A DNA stretch of 64,000 bases, taken from NCBI GenBank assembly GCA_012295275.1, contig CM022676.1:15390622-15454621 (forward strand), in the 5' to 3' direction. The notes under the pieces are model-generated. The model made no database searches and was not told the DNA's origin. It worked only from the letters and a program-made list of their open reading frames with translations. Both the position numbers and the translations under genes were made by a program. The DNA is from Chrysomallon squamiferum (taxonomy: Eukaryota > Mollusca > Gastropoda > Neomphalida > Peltospiridae). Every line of letters begins with the position of its first letter. Position 1 is the stretch's first letter. This document shows, piece after piece, positions 1 to 58,433 of the stretch.

Positions 1-672
1 TAGAACTGGAAATTGAGATTTGTGTTTGGAATTATCCCAGAGATAAGCTTGACCAACATCTGTATTAACAAATATCAGAGAAATTAGTTTGTATTTTAAC
101 GTATATGCATCAAACAAACAAACTACGAAAATCATATGAGTGCTATGAAAATAAAAATAAAATATCAATTTGTGTAATTAAGATAATATTACAGGTTATA
201 CATTAATGTACATCAAAAAACAAATTATGAAAAGCAAAGGCATCTTCATTAAAATTAAAATTAAATATCAATTTTTCTAGGTAAGATAATATTAAAGTGT
301 ATAAATTATTATAGACTAATTTTATTTAATTTTACATGTTTGTCTTCTTGTTATGCAAGCTATCTCCGACAAAACATTACAGCTTACCTAGACATAATTT
401 TATTTCGAAGTAGTTTTGTTTACTGGATTTCGTTTTGTGATGAAACTAGTGTGGCCAGTATATCGAATTAACTCTGTTTCTTTGTTATGCAGGTCAGATA
501 CAAATAGTTTGTCACTGATACACGACACTCACAAATATGTACTTGTTTTATTTTTTACGAAGATCAACCTGTTACTGTAGGTTAGAGTAAGACAGTCTGC
601 TCCATGTCACTGCGTGTATGTGTGTGTATGTGTGTTTCTGTGTGTGTGTGTGCATCTTTGTTTCCGTGTATC

Positions 673-750
673 TATGTCAAAAGTTATGACTGTACCTATG
701 TCAGAAGTTATGACTGTACCTATGTCAGAAGTTATGACTGTACCTATGCA
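673..750 (+). repeat. 24-bp minisatellite, about three units
   Basis: Tandem units of 24 bp (core tatgactgtacctatgtcag) follow a GT-rich tract. In one frame it reads YDCTYVRS repeats, which I regard as incidental. Confidence 0.8.
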
Positions 751-2175
751 GAAAAGAGAAATAGTCTAAATATATTCTGCACACAACAAACTTGTTTTAT
801 TTCATTTTCGGTGATACAATATTAGAACAATTCAACGGTATCAGGATTCAGAAGGGTTTGATCTCATTACAACTGCCCTGATTGCTAGAGGTGTATTCCA
901 GAAACTAGGCGCTGTGTAGGAGACTGACATTATCCAAATATATTTGACATACAGAGAAAAGAGACCAGGGATTTATATGGCTTGACGGGTAATGAGAAAT
1001 ATGTGCATCAAGGATGTTACAGAAGAAGGACATGCGAAAAACGAACTAACCGTATTTCAAAATTGTCTGACATTTTTAGATTTACAAATAAACGTTTACC
1101 ATTTGGTTAAAGTTGATACCTATATATATTTAATACAAGTTATAATTTAGACTGGAAACAAAGTATAAGTAAAACACTGTTACATAATTTTGTTTGACTC
1201 ATGTTACACTTATTCCGCTGACATAAAATAAATAGAATATGGTGAACTGCTGTGATGATAAATGCATTTCAAAACAAAACCATGATCATGATGCGGATCT
1301 GATGTGTTAACAAAACATTTACAAACATTCAGAATGATTCGGAAGTGGCCAAGTATTTGGTAGTAAATAATAATTATTTTCGTAGCTTGGTAATTGCCAT
1401 CATGACTAGACTTAACTTCACTAGGAAACAGTTCATTATCACACTGTTCAGCTCACGAATCGTTAATTTTATTTCTTGAGGGAACTGATTTGTATTCGAT
1501 ATAGTCTAGGAAACGAACAAAGAGGATATACGGATTAATTATTTGTAAAATACTGAATGCTTAAGAGAGAAGTGAAGACATTTTTCACCTACAGGTTTCC
1601 ACCACGAAATCATGAAAAGGATTCCCGAAGGCACAAAACCCTTTGAATATTTTTATTAGTAGAAATCAAACTAAAATATGAACTTTACAAGGGATAGAAC
1701 ATCACAGACCACTGTACCTGAAAAATATCACATTCTCAGAAAACATGAAATTGTGTCATAAAAACATTTGAAACTTTGTCAACTATATAGTAGAAATGAA
1801 GAATTTCTAGATATAGTTCGTATCTGTTCATAATTATAATTGTTTAATGGTTACGGTATGCCGATAACAGCTTCGGAATATGCCTATGTTGATAAGTGAC
1901 TAATACCATGATTCTTGGAAAGCTACAATCTAATTATTTCTATGTTTACTATATTCAAGACAATAACGATATTTATTCGCTGAAGAATTTATGAAAATTA
2001 ACTGAGTCAGCATAGCAGTTCAGAACAGAATATCTGTAAACACAGAACATGTGAGTCGTTCAGAGAATCAGGCACACACACAAACACAGATACACACCCG
2101 TGTAATCACATTTAGACACTTTCACACAAGTATCAAAGTACCTGAAGTATATATAATGACAAACTATTTTGAATA

Positions 2176-2272
2176 AATAAATAAATACATAGATAGACAA
2201 ATAGACAGTCAGAGAGATAGATACATAGATAGATAGACAGACAGACAGATAGATAGATCGATAGATAGATCA
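2176..2272 (+). repeat. (GATA)n/(GACA)n-like microsatellite
   Basis: AAAT repeats run into imperfect GATA and GACA tetranucleotides. Degenerate relatives occur in other cassette copies near 29.57 and 56.1 kb. Confidence 0.75.
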
Positions 2273-2442
2273 AGATTAATATAGAGACCGGTAGACACAA
2301 AGAAATGTTCTCTTCGCTATTCTTGACAATAAAAGCTTTTTATTTTTTATTTTTTATTTTTTTATCTCATCTGTGTCATACGTTCCAGTTTTTGAAGCTG
2401 ATGTACGGTTACCAAAGAAACTGCGTCAGTCAACGTGCAATG

Positions 2443-2450
2443 TATATAAG
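2443..2450 (+). promoter_or_regulatory. TATA box of the receptor gene
   Basis: TATATAAG lies 69 bp upstream of the ATG of the signal-peptide exon. The equivalent positions in decayed cassette copies read TATATAAA (4748) and TATAAAAA (9623), and are lost near 29.75 and 34.95 kb. A start of transcription about 25-30 bp downstream is an inference. Confidence 0.6.
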
Positions 2451-2511
2451 GCTAGGACCGAGGATCTGAATTAAAGTAGTTGTGTCTGATGTAGTCAGTT
2501 TTATATTAGAA

Positions 2512-47771
<45,260 letters not shown>

Positions 47772-48393
47772 CCGAACGATTGAAATATTCGTTACTAATG
47801 CATTTACTTAAAACTGCAACAAATAACTCATTTTAGTGTATGCACACGTACTTATATAACAGCTAAAATACATTTTATCGAAATATATGTATATATATAT
47901 ATTTGTTTTCATACAAGAACTTTACTAGACGTATTTCTCTTAAATGTGGTTTCATACTTGTATTATGTTTATATGAGAACAATGTAATATGCAATGTATG
48001 TTTGTGTACTGTTTATGTTCTAAAATGTTGTGTTTTTCTTTGGATATTTAGAATTAACTGATACTATACAGCATAATTTTATTTGTAGGAAATCTGTAAA
48101 ACTGTAGTTAGACTGTCTAGTCAAATTCTGATTAATCTATGTCTAGTAAAATTGTGATTAAACTATGTTTTGTAAAATACTAATTATCTGTATGCATTTA
48201 CTTCTGAGTAAACTATGTTTAGTGAAAACAACGCAGGCCTTTGATATTTTATGCCAACACATGCATTAATTATCTGCCTTGTTATCGTCTTGTGATGTGA
48301 ACCCAGAAATTTTTAAAACGAAATTTACTTTAAAGCACACCAACATACTTATTGAACGTTTTATTATTTCTCGTCAAAAGAAAATACAATAAA

Positions 48394-48395
48394 AG

Positions 48396-48430
<35 letters not shown>

Positions 48431-48459
48431 GTACTACTACTAATAATACAACAACAAGA

Positions 48460-48505
<46 letters not shown>

Positions 48506-48520
48506 ATAATAATAATAATA
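48394..48520 (+). repeat. (AAAT)n and (CTA)n in the 3' region
   Basis: Simple repeats in unit 1; shorter equivalents lie at 51232-51310 in unit 2, one of the clearest length differences between the units. Confidence 0.9.
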
Positions 48521-49443
48521 AAACAAAATAAAAATAAGAAGTCAGTCATCAGCATTATAACTGATTTCTTTCAATTACTTACTACAACAGCTCTGTAATC
48601 ACATTTGTCACATATACTTGCCTGTAGCAGTAATATGTCCTTACCATTTCAACAGCAGTCAAATTTACACCACTTTCTGCGCTTCTTATATCAGCTGTGT
48701 TTATCGCAAGACTGTCGTCTTTAAGTCGGTGCTATTTAAATATTAAGTTATCTATCAGACGCCAAAGACATCAACTAAACACTGAATTATATCCGAAATT
48801 ACTACAACCTGTAAACATAACTGTAACTGGTTGTAGCTGTGTTAAATCGCCAGTCTATACCAAAATATTCCATTTATTTACTATAATCAGTTATACATTA
48901 CACAAACATTCATATGTCATATTTGTCTACATACTAATATATGACTTCATGATTTAAAAAACCAATTAAGTGTGGTTTATATATAATACTCTATAGATTT
49001 TAAGATAGCAAAGAGTGAAATTAAGAAGAAATAAGCTCACTGTATTAGTAATAATAAGAAAGTAAAATAAACAAAACACTAACTATATGTAACTATTACA
49101 GTGAGTAATGATGTAGCGTTGTGTAAGTTTTCGTCAGTGTGTGTTGAAATATGTATCTGAATACAACATCTTGAATTAAAATATAACCATAACACATAAC
49201 TACATAAACATCTATAACAAATAAACAAGTAAAATATAACTATAACACAAGAATGCACATGAAAAAATTCAAATGGAAGCAAGTGAACATATTATATATT
49301 TAAAATGTAGTTAAAGTCGGAGTTACATTATTGACAAGTATTTTATCTTTCTTTCAGCTTATATTTATTAATGTATTTATATATGATGATGATCATCATC
49401 ATCATCATCATCATCATCTTTCTACTTATTTATTATTGTTGTT

Positions 49444-49500
<57 letters not shown>

Positions 49501-49818
49501 ATTATGATTATTAATAATTCAATTAACTTTCTCGGTTTCCTGTGAAAATACGTATCAATTTTAGACGATAATTTACATTAACGATATTATCTGGTATACC
49601 GTTTTTTGCATTTGACAATACAGCATATTTACTTTCAAATACATAATGACATTCATCTACAAATTTATCAAGATTACATATATGACATTTTCTCTTTTAT
49701 CTGACAATATTAAATCAGTTTTAACAGTACATCATTTTAGCTAACATTCTTCAAGCATGCAAATTTAAATTAATAATTTAGTAAGTCATTTACAAATCTT
49801 GTCTCTTCCAAACTACAG

Positions 49819-49871
49819 AAATTTTTCAGAACAGCAGTCACCAACATACGAAAATCTTGCTTCTGAACCGG
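49819..49871 (+). CDS. Duplicate of cytoplasmic exon 2
   Basis: Identical in coding sequence to 47045-47097, with acceptor (ctacag) and donor (gtaagt) intact. Could be spliced as an alternative or additional tail exon. Confidence 0.55.
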
Positions 49872-50475
49872 GTAAGTGTAATATTTTCTGAATGTTTATT
49901 CGAAGAGGCCTTACTTTATCAAAAGCGCTTTAAATTCTGCAGGTTCAATATGTATTAAGTCTTCTGGCAAGGCAATCAGGAGAGAATGAAGGAAGTAATG
50001 AGTGGACAAATAAAGAAAGGGCATGAAACAGAAGGCCAAAACATATTATGAAATAGTAAAGATATAAAAGGTTGTCATTTATATATTGGGCTAATAGCGT
50101 CAAAGGTTATTTTGTATTACATGATTAACTAATAGAAATAAGTTTAATTGTCTCTTAAGATATGCTAGTATGAAGTTCAGCATAGTTCTATGATAAATAC
50201 AGATTGTTTGTAAATTAATATTTCGCAGTATGACAACTTGTTTTATCAGCACTATAGATTAATATTTGTCTGTGTAGCTGTAAATAGCAAACTGGTGATG
50301 CTACTCTGTCACTTTTTATATTTTGTTCTGTTTAGTTCTGTATGCATCATATTATTTATGGTTTATCAATGTGGTTTTGTTTGACTGTTTCTTCTACGTT
50401 TAACTACTGATGTATGAATTATTATTTCTGAAACGTAACAAAACTATTTAAACATGTCTTATTATTTCTGTGTAG

Positions 50476-50546
50476 GTAACAACCTAGAACAAAGTGGGTC
50501 AACTGAACATCATCCGTATGAAGTATTTGGTGTTGATGATAATTGA
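50476..50546 (+). CDS. Duplicate of the terminal cytoplasmic exon
   Basis: 71 nt with the same sequence and stop (TGA 50544-50546) as 47701-47771. It offers an alternative 3' end to the transcript. Whether it is used is unknown. Confidence 0.55.
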
Positions 50547-52211
50547 CCGAACGATATTCGTTACTAATGCATTTACTTAAAACTGCTACAAATAACTCTA
50601 TTTAGTGTATGCACACGTGCTTATGTAAGAATTAAGATAACAAAAATTCAAAAAAGTAATTTCAGAAATTTCAGTATGCAAGATAACTAATTATATATCT
50701 ATATTCCTGCTATATATATATTTGTTTTCATACAAGAACTTTACTAGATATTTTTCTTTTAAATGTGGTTTCATACTTGTGTTATGTTTATATGAGAACA
50801 ATTTAATACATAGTGTATGTTTGTGTACTTTTTATGTTCCATAATGTTGTGTTTTTCTTTGGATGTTTAGAATTAACTGATACTGTACAGCTTAATTTTA
50901 TTTGTGGGAAATCTGTAAAACTGTAGTTAGACTGTCTAGTCAAATTCTGATGAATCTATGTCTAGTAAAATTGTGATTACACTATGTTTTGTAAAATACT
51001 AATTATCTGTATGCATTTACTTCTGATTAAACTATGTTTAGTGAAAACAACGCATGCCTTTGATATTTTATGCAAACACATGCATTAATTGTCTGCCTTG
51101 TTATCGTCTTATGTGAATCCACACATTTTTAAAAAGAAATTAATTTTATTATTATGCACAGAACATAAAGCACACCAACATACTTATTGACAGTTTTATT
51201 ATTTCTGGTCAAAAGAAAATACAATAAAAGTAAATAAATAAATAAATAAATACTACTACTAATAATACAACAACAAGAACTACTACTATTACTACTACTA
51301 CTAATAATAATAACAAATAAAAATAAAAATAAGAAGTCAGTCATGAGCATTATAACTGATTTCATTCAATTACTTACTACAACAGTTGTGCAATCACATT
51401 TGTCACATAAACTTGCCTGTAGCAGTAATATGTCCTTACCATTTCAACAGCAATCAAATTTACACCACTTTCTGCGCTTCTTACAACAGTTAAGTTTATC
51501 GCAAGACTGTCGTCTTTAAGTCGGTGCTATTTAACTATTAAGTTATCTATCAGACGCCAAAGACATCAACTAAACACTGAATTATATCCGAAATTACTAC
51601 AACCTGTAAACATGACTGTAACTGGTTGTACCTGTGTTAAATCTCCAGTCCATACAAAGATATTCCATTAATTTACTGTAATCAGTTATACAGTACACAT
51701 ACATTCATATGTCATATGTGTCTACATAATAATATTTGACTTCATGTTTTAAAAGACAAATTAAGTGTGGTTTATATATAATACTATATAGATTTTAAGA
51801 TAGCAAAGAGTGAAATTAAGAAGAAATAATCTCACTTTATTAGTAATAATAAGAAAGTAAAATAAACAAAACACTAACTATATGTAATTATTACATTGAG
51901 TAATGATGTAACGCTGTGTAAGTTTTCGTCAGTGCGTGTTGAAATATGTATCTGAATACATCTTGAATTAAAATATAACCATAACAAATAAACAAGTAAA
52001 AAATAACTATAACACAAGAATGCACATGAAAAAATTCAAATGACAGCAAGTGAACATATTACATATTTAAAATGCACTTAAAGTCGGAGTTACATTATTG
52101 ACAAGTATTTTATGTTTCTTTCAGCTTATATTTATTCATTTATTTATATATGATGATGATCATCATCATAATAATCATATTTCTACTTATTTATTATTGT
52201 TGTTTTTGTTA

Positions 52212-52273
<62 letters not shown>

Positions 52274-52482
52274 TCAAATAACTTTCTCGGTTCCCTGTGA
52301 AAATACGTATCAATTTTAGACGATAATTTACATAAACGATATTATCTGGTATACCGTTTTTCGCATTTGACAATACAGGATATTCACTTTCAAACAGACA
52401 ATGATATTCATCTCCAAATTTGTCAACATTAAGAATATGACATTTTCTCTTTTATCTTACAATATTAAATCAGTTTTAACAG

Positions 52483-53670
52483 CAGGTTTAACATGAGACT
52501 TCTAATTTTACATAAGACATGAACATTCGCTTGAACAGCGCTATTCTCTGGAGGGATTATTTTTGAATGACTTCACTTTTTAACGATGCATCTTAAAGCT
52601 TATTATTGACATGAGATATATAGAACACAGAACGAAAACTAACGAATAATTACAACAGACTTGATAATCGAGGGTGGTGTTCCAGATTATTTTACTATTT
52701 TAAAAACGTGTGCTTAGTGGTCTAAAGTGAGCGCTTAAAAACTCATCAGTATAGCGATGGTCACTCCATGATATGAGAACCCTTTTGACAGAGCGCTTCA
52801 AGAATTTCCTAATTTTAATACATGTTTAACATTTTGTATAATTAGTACCCTTGTGAGGAAATATTGTTTTGTCTTTATAAATTAGGTTCCACGAAAAGGT
52901 TATTGTTTTTTATTGAAAAAAAGGTATATCGTCCTAGTTCAGCATAAATCCTTTTAACACTTACTAAATTCTTACACACTTTCATATGGAGTTTTCTATT
53001 AAATGTAAAAACAATTCTAATTTCAATACATTATTTATTTATTTATTTACTTTTTTATATAATTATTACCCTTTGGAGACCTTTCAGTTTATGTTTTTCC
53101 CCATTTGTAGATACTGATAATTTAGCATTTTGGATACCGTTTTAAGTAACCATTCAACGCTATGACAGTCGGGATATGTCCATAAATGGTTTACCGTACA
53201 ATCATCTAAAATGTACTTTTCCTTCACAAATGCGTCAAAAGGAGAATCGATAACATGCGTTAAAAATATAGTTGTGAGGAAATTTTGTTTTCACTTTGCA
53301 AATTCGGTTCTCCCAAAGTGTTATGATTCTTACGTTTTATAGAAATTCAAAAAGGAATACTTTCTTATTTAACCATAGATCATAAAACCAGGTTTACATT
53401 CCAAACACATTCGTTTTTTCTGACACCGGTTTGACAGTTAAAGCTGTCAGATAAAAAAACGTTTAGGCACTTAGCCTATCGACGAATACCGTTAAACATT
53501 AGGCCTAACATTTCCAGTAAATAGCCCTAATCACTGGAGTTTGGTTGCTGTTGTTTGACATTCTGCCTGATAGGAGTTCTGGCAAACAGTCAAATGGGTT
53601 TAATTCTTTGCTACCATCTGTTTAGTGATTCAATTAAATTATTTATTATCATAAGTTTTATAGCTTATTG
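52483..53670. other. Intergenic sequence, no gene seen
   Basis: AT-rich. Segments near 52857-52990 and 53275-53410 resemble each other, a local duplication about 420 bp apart. A minus-strand frame near 53100-53250 is suggestive of further mobile-element protein but too short to call. Confidence 0.4.
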
Positions 53671-53673
53671 ATA

Positions 53674-54135
53674 TACTACGTCAATAATTTAAAAAGAAAG
53701 TATTTAACTGAATTGGAAGACTCTGCTTTGCTTGGTCATATATTCTTTGCTTAATTATGCACAGATACGTTTTTATATTTTCATTAGTATGGTTCTGCTC
53801 CATCCACATGTAACCATATCGGAACTCATATAAAGTTTCCCAAATAAAAGTCATCCAATTATTCTTCTATAATATCCAATACAATGCTTTGTTCTAATTC
53901 ATTTCAACCAATATTTAAACATTCTATAAGTAGGCTCATAAACTAATAGGAATCTAAGTGATTCAAAATATACCACCATATCTGTGGTTGACATTTTAAC
54001 AATTAAAACATTTTTAAGTCTGACCAGCTTTTGATGTAACTCATGTTTAAACTGCATCAATAAATAGAACACTACTTGTGATATGTTTCGAAATAAATGT
54101 GTTAATGCAGCTGTAGTCCATTCTTTTTCATTCAA
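53674..54135 (-). mobile_element. Decayed LINE-type reverse transcriptase C-terminal region
   Basis: Minus strand. The first part reads VYFESLRFLLVYEPTYRMF then KYWLK, like the GxxPLxxxxxxRxxKYWxK segment past the RT domain of invertebrate LINEs. After a frame change comes NWMTFIWETLYEFRYGYMW, then IIKQRIYDQAKQS, matching the NW...LW...KQRxxDxxxQ pattern of the same proteins. RT core, endonuclease and 3' tail were not found. Confidence 0.5.
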
Positions 54136-54329
54136 TCATTTTGCGTAATGAATAGACGTTCATTTCAGTCGTTTGGTCTAATTCCTGGACATTTTAGACA
54201 TTAGCACAAACGACTGACGATCTTGGACGTTAGACTAAATGCATAAACATTTCAGGCATTAGGACAAATTACTAGTTTATAATATTGACTATAATATATA
54301 CAACATTCAAACACTCTAAAATGGTAGAA

Positions 54330-54696
54330 ATGATTATTAAAATTAAAATTGAATATCAGTTGATGTAAGTAAGATCAAATTAAATGCTATATATTAATTG
54401 TATTTAATTTATGTGTTTGTTTGCTTACTATGCAGATTAGTTAAAGATAATTTTAAACTGCTGTTTTTCCCGAATGCTTCAGTATACTGATCTTAGTTTT
54501 GTGGAGAAACTCTCCAGCATGTCACATTAAATCTGTCAAGTGTCTGTTTGTTTTCTACGTAGGCCCGATAAAAAATTGTGTGTTATACACGAGACATACT
54601 AAAGTATACTCGTGGGTTATTTGCAAAGATGAAACCTTTTACTGTAGGTTAGAGAAAGGCAGACTATTGTAAGTGACTGTCACACATTGATAAACT

Positions 54697-54774
<78 letters not shown>

Positions 54775-56060
54775 TTTGTCACAGTTTATTTTAAACAGTA
54801 CCTACGGAGATAACCAGAAACAATCTAAGCATATTCTGCATACTACCAAACTGTTTTACTTCATTCGCTGTTAGGATAATTCCTTGGCATCAGGATTCAG
54901 AATGTTCGAGCTCATTTCAACAGCCCTAATTGCTAGAGGGAAAATCCAAAAACTTGGCCCTGTGTAAGAGATTGACAATGTCGAAATCTATTTCATGTAA
55001 CAATGCAAAGAAACGAGGGATACATATGGCTTCATGGGTAATCAGAAATATGTGCATGAAGGATGTTACACAAAAAGTTAATGGTGAAAAACGAAATAAC
55101 TTTATTCTGTACAAATAAACGTTTGTCCTTTGGTTAAAGCTGAAATCTATATATAATAGAAGCAATTATAATTTAGATTGGAAAAGAAGTATAAGTAAAA
55201 TACTGTTACCTAATTCTGTGTGAATCACGTTACATTTATTCTGCTGACATAAAATAAATAATATATGGTAAACTGCTGTGATGGTAAAAACATTTTAATT
55301 GATGATCAAGATCAAAATGTCAGTTTCATGTCTTAACTAAACATTTAGAAAAATTCAGTTTGATACGAAGGTGATAAAGGATTTACCAGAATATAATTAT
55401 CTTATCGGAACTTTGCTAATGCGCGTCCTGAATCAGCTTTACCTCTCAAAGAAAGAATTCAATATCAGACTTTACAACACATCAGTCATGAATTCTATTC
55501 TTGAAGATATCGCCGTTTGAACGAAAATGACTTTTATAGAAAATATCAAAGGAAATGAAAAAAGAGGACATACTGAAGAATTGGGGGTAAAATGTCTTGT
55601 TGTGCTAAAGATGATGAATGACGAAGAAAAAAGTGAAAACATTTTTTTGTGACTAGAAAGATCATGAACAGGAATCCCGAAGTCCCTCATCACCTACAAT
55701 ATAGCAATAACTGGACCTGAAAAACATAACCTAGTAAGAAAATATGAAATTTAATCTTCAGCAAAATTTGAAAATTTTACAACTATATAGTTTTCGAAGA
55801 ATTTCTAGATATATTTAATATCTGTTCATAATTATAATTACAACTGAAGGGATAGGATTATACTAAAAATAAAATTATTTATTTGTCTAATGGTTAAGGT
55901 ATTTTCATAATAGCTTCAGAGCTGGCTCAATGTGTGTAGATGTTCATACCAGAATATTCTGTAATTGAATATAAGAAAATATGAATTGTTCACATAGAAA
56001 CACACACATAGACACACATGCACAGTCGCACTCAGTCACTGATAAACACGTACCTGCACA
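54330..56060 (+). repeat. Cassette module R2, copy 5, upstream of the second gene
   Basis: Diverged copy of 130-2100 in the same order, with a (GT)n expansion at 54703-54770. No leader exon follows where one would be expected; a Tigger-like remnant lies there. Confidence 0.6.
54703..54770 (+). repeat. (GT)n microsatellite
   Basis: Pure GT run. Confidence 0.95.
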
Positions 56061-56109
56061 AAATTTTAGCTAACATTTTTCAAGCATGCAAATTTAAATT
56101 AATAATTAA

Positions 56110-56118
56110 GTAAGTCAG

Positions 56119-56160
<42 letters not shown>
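56110..56160 (+). repeat. (AAAT)n microsatellite
   Basis: Tetranucleotide run at the junction between the cassette repeat and the DNA transposon remnant. Confidence 0.9.
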
Positions 56161-56161
<1 letters not shown>

Positions 56162-56199
56162 GTATATAGATAGCTACATACAAAATCAATTTAAATACC

Positions 56200-56808
56200 A
56201 TTAATCCGTTCCAGCCCCCAATGTGTTTTGTAATGTGTTTTTTAAATAAGAAAAATATATTTATAAATCACAAATATTGCACAAAAACAAAATAAATAAA
56301 TTGGTTTTGTAAAGTTATTTATCTTAGAGATCAGAAACATTATTTTAACGCCTTTGGCTGGACTTACAGCCTTTATCGACGCCTTCAGCTTCAGCATGAT
56401 ACAAATCTTAGAAGTACTAGGCTTGTACTGCGTTCCCAAGTGGACTACATGCACACGTCACTCATTTTTTTTCTATGAATTCAAGCTATAATTCAATGGA
56501 CATCATCCGCTTCTTCTTCTCAGTACTGTTTCTTCCACTAAATTCTTAGGATCCATGGCCAGAAAAAAGAAATTTGGCAAAATAATGCAGAAAAGGCGAG
56601 CACAACATAACAGAGATGCTTCCGCAGCGAGGTAACCACGTGAAGTAAACGAGTGAGACGTGGGATGCTGGCCAGATGTTATGTTGTTCGTTGCGCCAAT
56701 TAGCGGCGGCTTATCTGCAGCTCGCTCGTAACTCGGACTCAAAAAGCAACTGATCGTAAGTGGAAAAACTCGTAAGTTGGGGCACTCGTAAGTCGAGATA
56801 CCACTGTA
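56200..56808 (-). mobile_element. Tigger/pogo-like DNA transposon remnant
   Basis: On the minus strand the element starts at an end reading TACAGTGGTATCTCGACTTA (from 56808), the terminal style of Tigger-like elements, with further cgtaagt repeats inside. Coding traces follow: MDPKNLVEETVLRRR near 56555, then after frame breaks VVHLGTQYKPSTSKICIML and SIKAVSPAKGV near 56450-56340, matching the CENP-B-like helix-turn-helix N-terminus of pogo transposases. The DDE catalytic part is missing. A ttaatccgttccag motif at 56204-56217 fits the opposite end. Confidence 0.65.
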
Positions 56809-57066
56809 TATTATTCCTATTAGTCTTAATACGGTAATCATAGAGTGTAGGGTGTGTTGTATCTGTGTAGGCTGTTTGTTTAGTATACATACTTTACAGT
56901 TTAAATAAACATTATTATTTTTATTTTCCAGTTAACGAATCCATCTTTAAATAAGTTTCTTATTCTGTATTTAAGTAGGTTCCCTAACAATTTAGTTTGG
57001 TTTATTTTCTATTGTGTAGTTAGAAATATATTTCGGAAATAACTTATAAATAAGAAAAACAAAACA

Positions 57067-57135
<69 letters not shown>

Positions 57136-58018
57136 TATATAATCAAAATAATAAAGCATTTAGTCACTTGAGTCAAGTTGTGCTGTATCTAGACAGAGAG
57201 AAGTGACTTCTTCCAGTTTTTCTAACGTTAACCCTGCATAGCTAAATCTTTCTGTTTACACAGTAGATTTGTTGTAAACTCTTCTACGAATTTTGCTTTA
57301 CAGAGTTCGCTCTGCCATTGCGACAAATTCAATAAGACAATGAAAAATGTGCATCCGGATTAAACAGGATGTTCTTCATCAAGGGCTGACAATAGCTGGA
57401 CGGGACTTGGAAATGGTGTCATTTTACACAGAACTCCAAGTTAGTCAAAGGCCGCTTTTCACAGAGTCCATTGTACATACAAGCAAATAAATCGTTAAAT
57501 AAATGATCATGTCATAAATAATAAATAAATAAATAAATGAAAACAGATTTTCAGCGTCCACAGGAACTAAATAATAATTGTATTTAAATTCTGAAGATTT
57601 TTTTATCGAAATTCTAAAATTCAAACATTTTTTTTCCGAGCAGTCGAAATGTTGATACTCAAATTGTTCGAAAGGTTATTTAGACACAATGTCTATTTTA
57701 AGAAGGAAATCATTAAAGTTATCATATAAAACATCCTGAGAGCTATCTCTGTAAGCCGTTTATGAAACTGAAATGAAATCTGAGTCCTGAATTAAATCTT
57801 TGTTTCTGGTTATATTCTCATATCCTAAAATGCGAAAAATTCAGCAGTTCGAAACATTTCCTGTCCTAAGCATTTCAGGTAATGTATTCTTAACCTACAT
57901 TTCTCAGAACGACAGAAGAACGATGAAAGAAAGACAGAATAAAAAAAAGTTTGTATACAAAAGAATAATTATTAAAATTAATAATAGTAATAGCAGTAGT
58001 AGCAGTATAATAATAAGC

Positions 58019-58072
<54 letters not shown>

Positions 58073-58379
58073 GATAAAGTAGAGACAGAAAGAAAACATA
58101 AATACATTGGCAGATTACAGCAGGGAACGTCTGTCCCTAACACCGCTGCTTAATTCTCACCTATGATGGATTTGAAAATAATTTGTTTTATAGATTTGTC
58201 TACATATATAGAAGTAGCAAAGCTTAATAAAACATAAACAGATGTGATATATCTTCTGTCTGTAGCAAACAGTTGAGATTTAATCCTTGTGAACAGATTA
58301 GAAATGTGTGTTTTGACCCTTTTCAAGGTTATTTTCACAAACATACAGACAGATAAAAACACAGGCACGAGCGCTGTAA

Positions 58380-58433
<54 letters not shown>

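Larger units (their letters stand above)
130..2300 (+). repeat. Upstream cassette repeat, copy 1 (module R2)
   Basis: This stretch has no clear gene. Its sequence recurs at about 28.2-29.6, 32.0-33.8, 35.7-37.2 and 54.3-56.1 kb. Shared landmarks include a segment near 500-600 (cactgatacacgac), one near 846-925 (ggattcagaagggtttgat), one near 990-1070 (tgcgaaaaacgaactaac) and one near 1330-1480. It lies just upstream of the intact promoter and leader exon. Short open frames kept in several copies are treated in the findings. Confidence 0.7.
49788..52482 (+). repeat. 3'-end tandem duplication, unit 2
   Basis: Copy of 47013-49727. Both units end at the shared atcagttttaacag and start at catttacaaatcttgtctct, so the junctions are sharp. 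Confidence 0.85.

Noticed and set aside
56503-56841. 112-codon minus-strand frame as a gene
   Set aside because: It is the terminal repeat and 5' leader of the Tigger-like remnant, only the last 17 or so codons being transposase.
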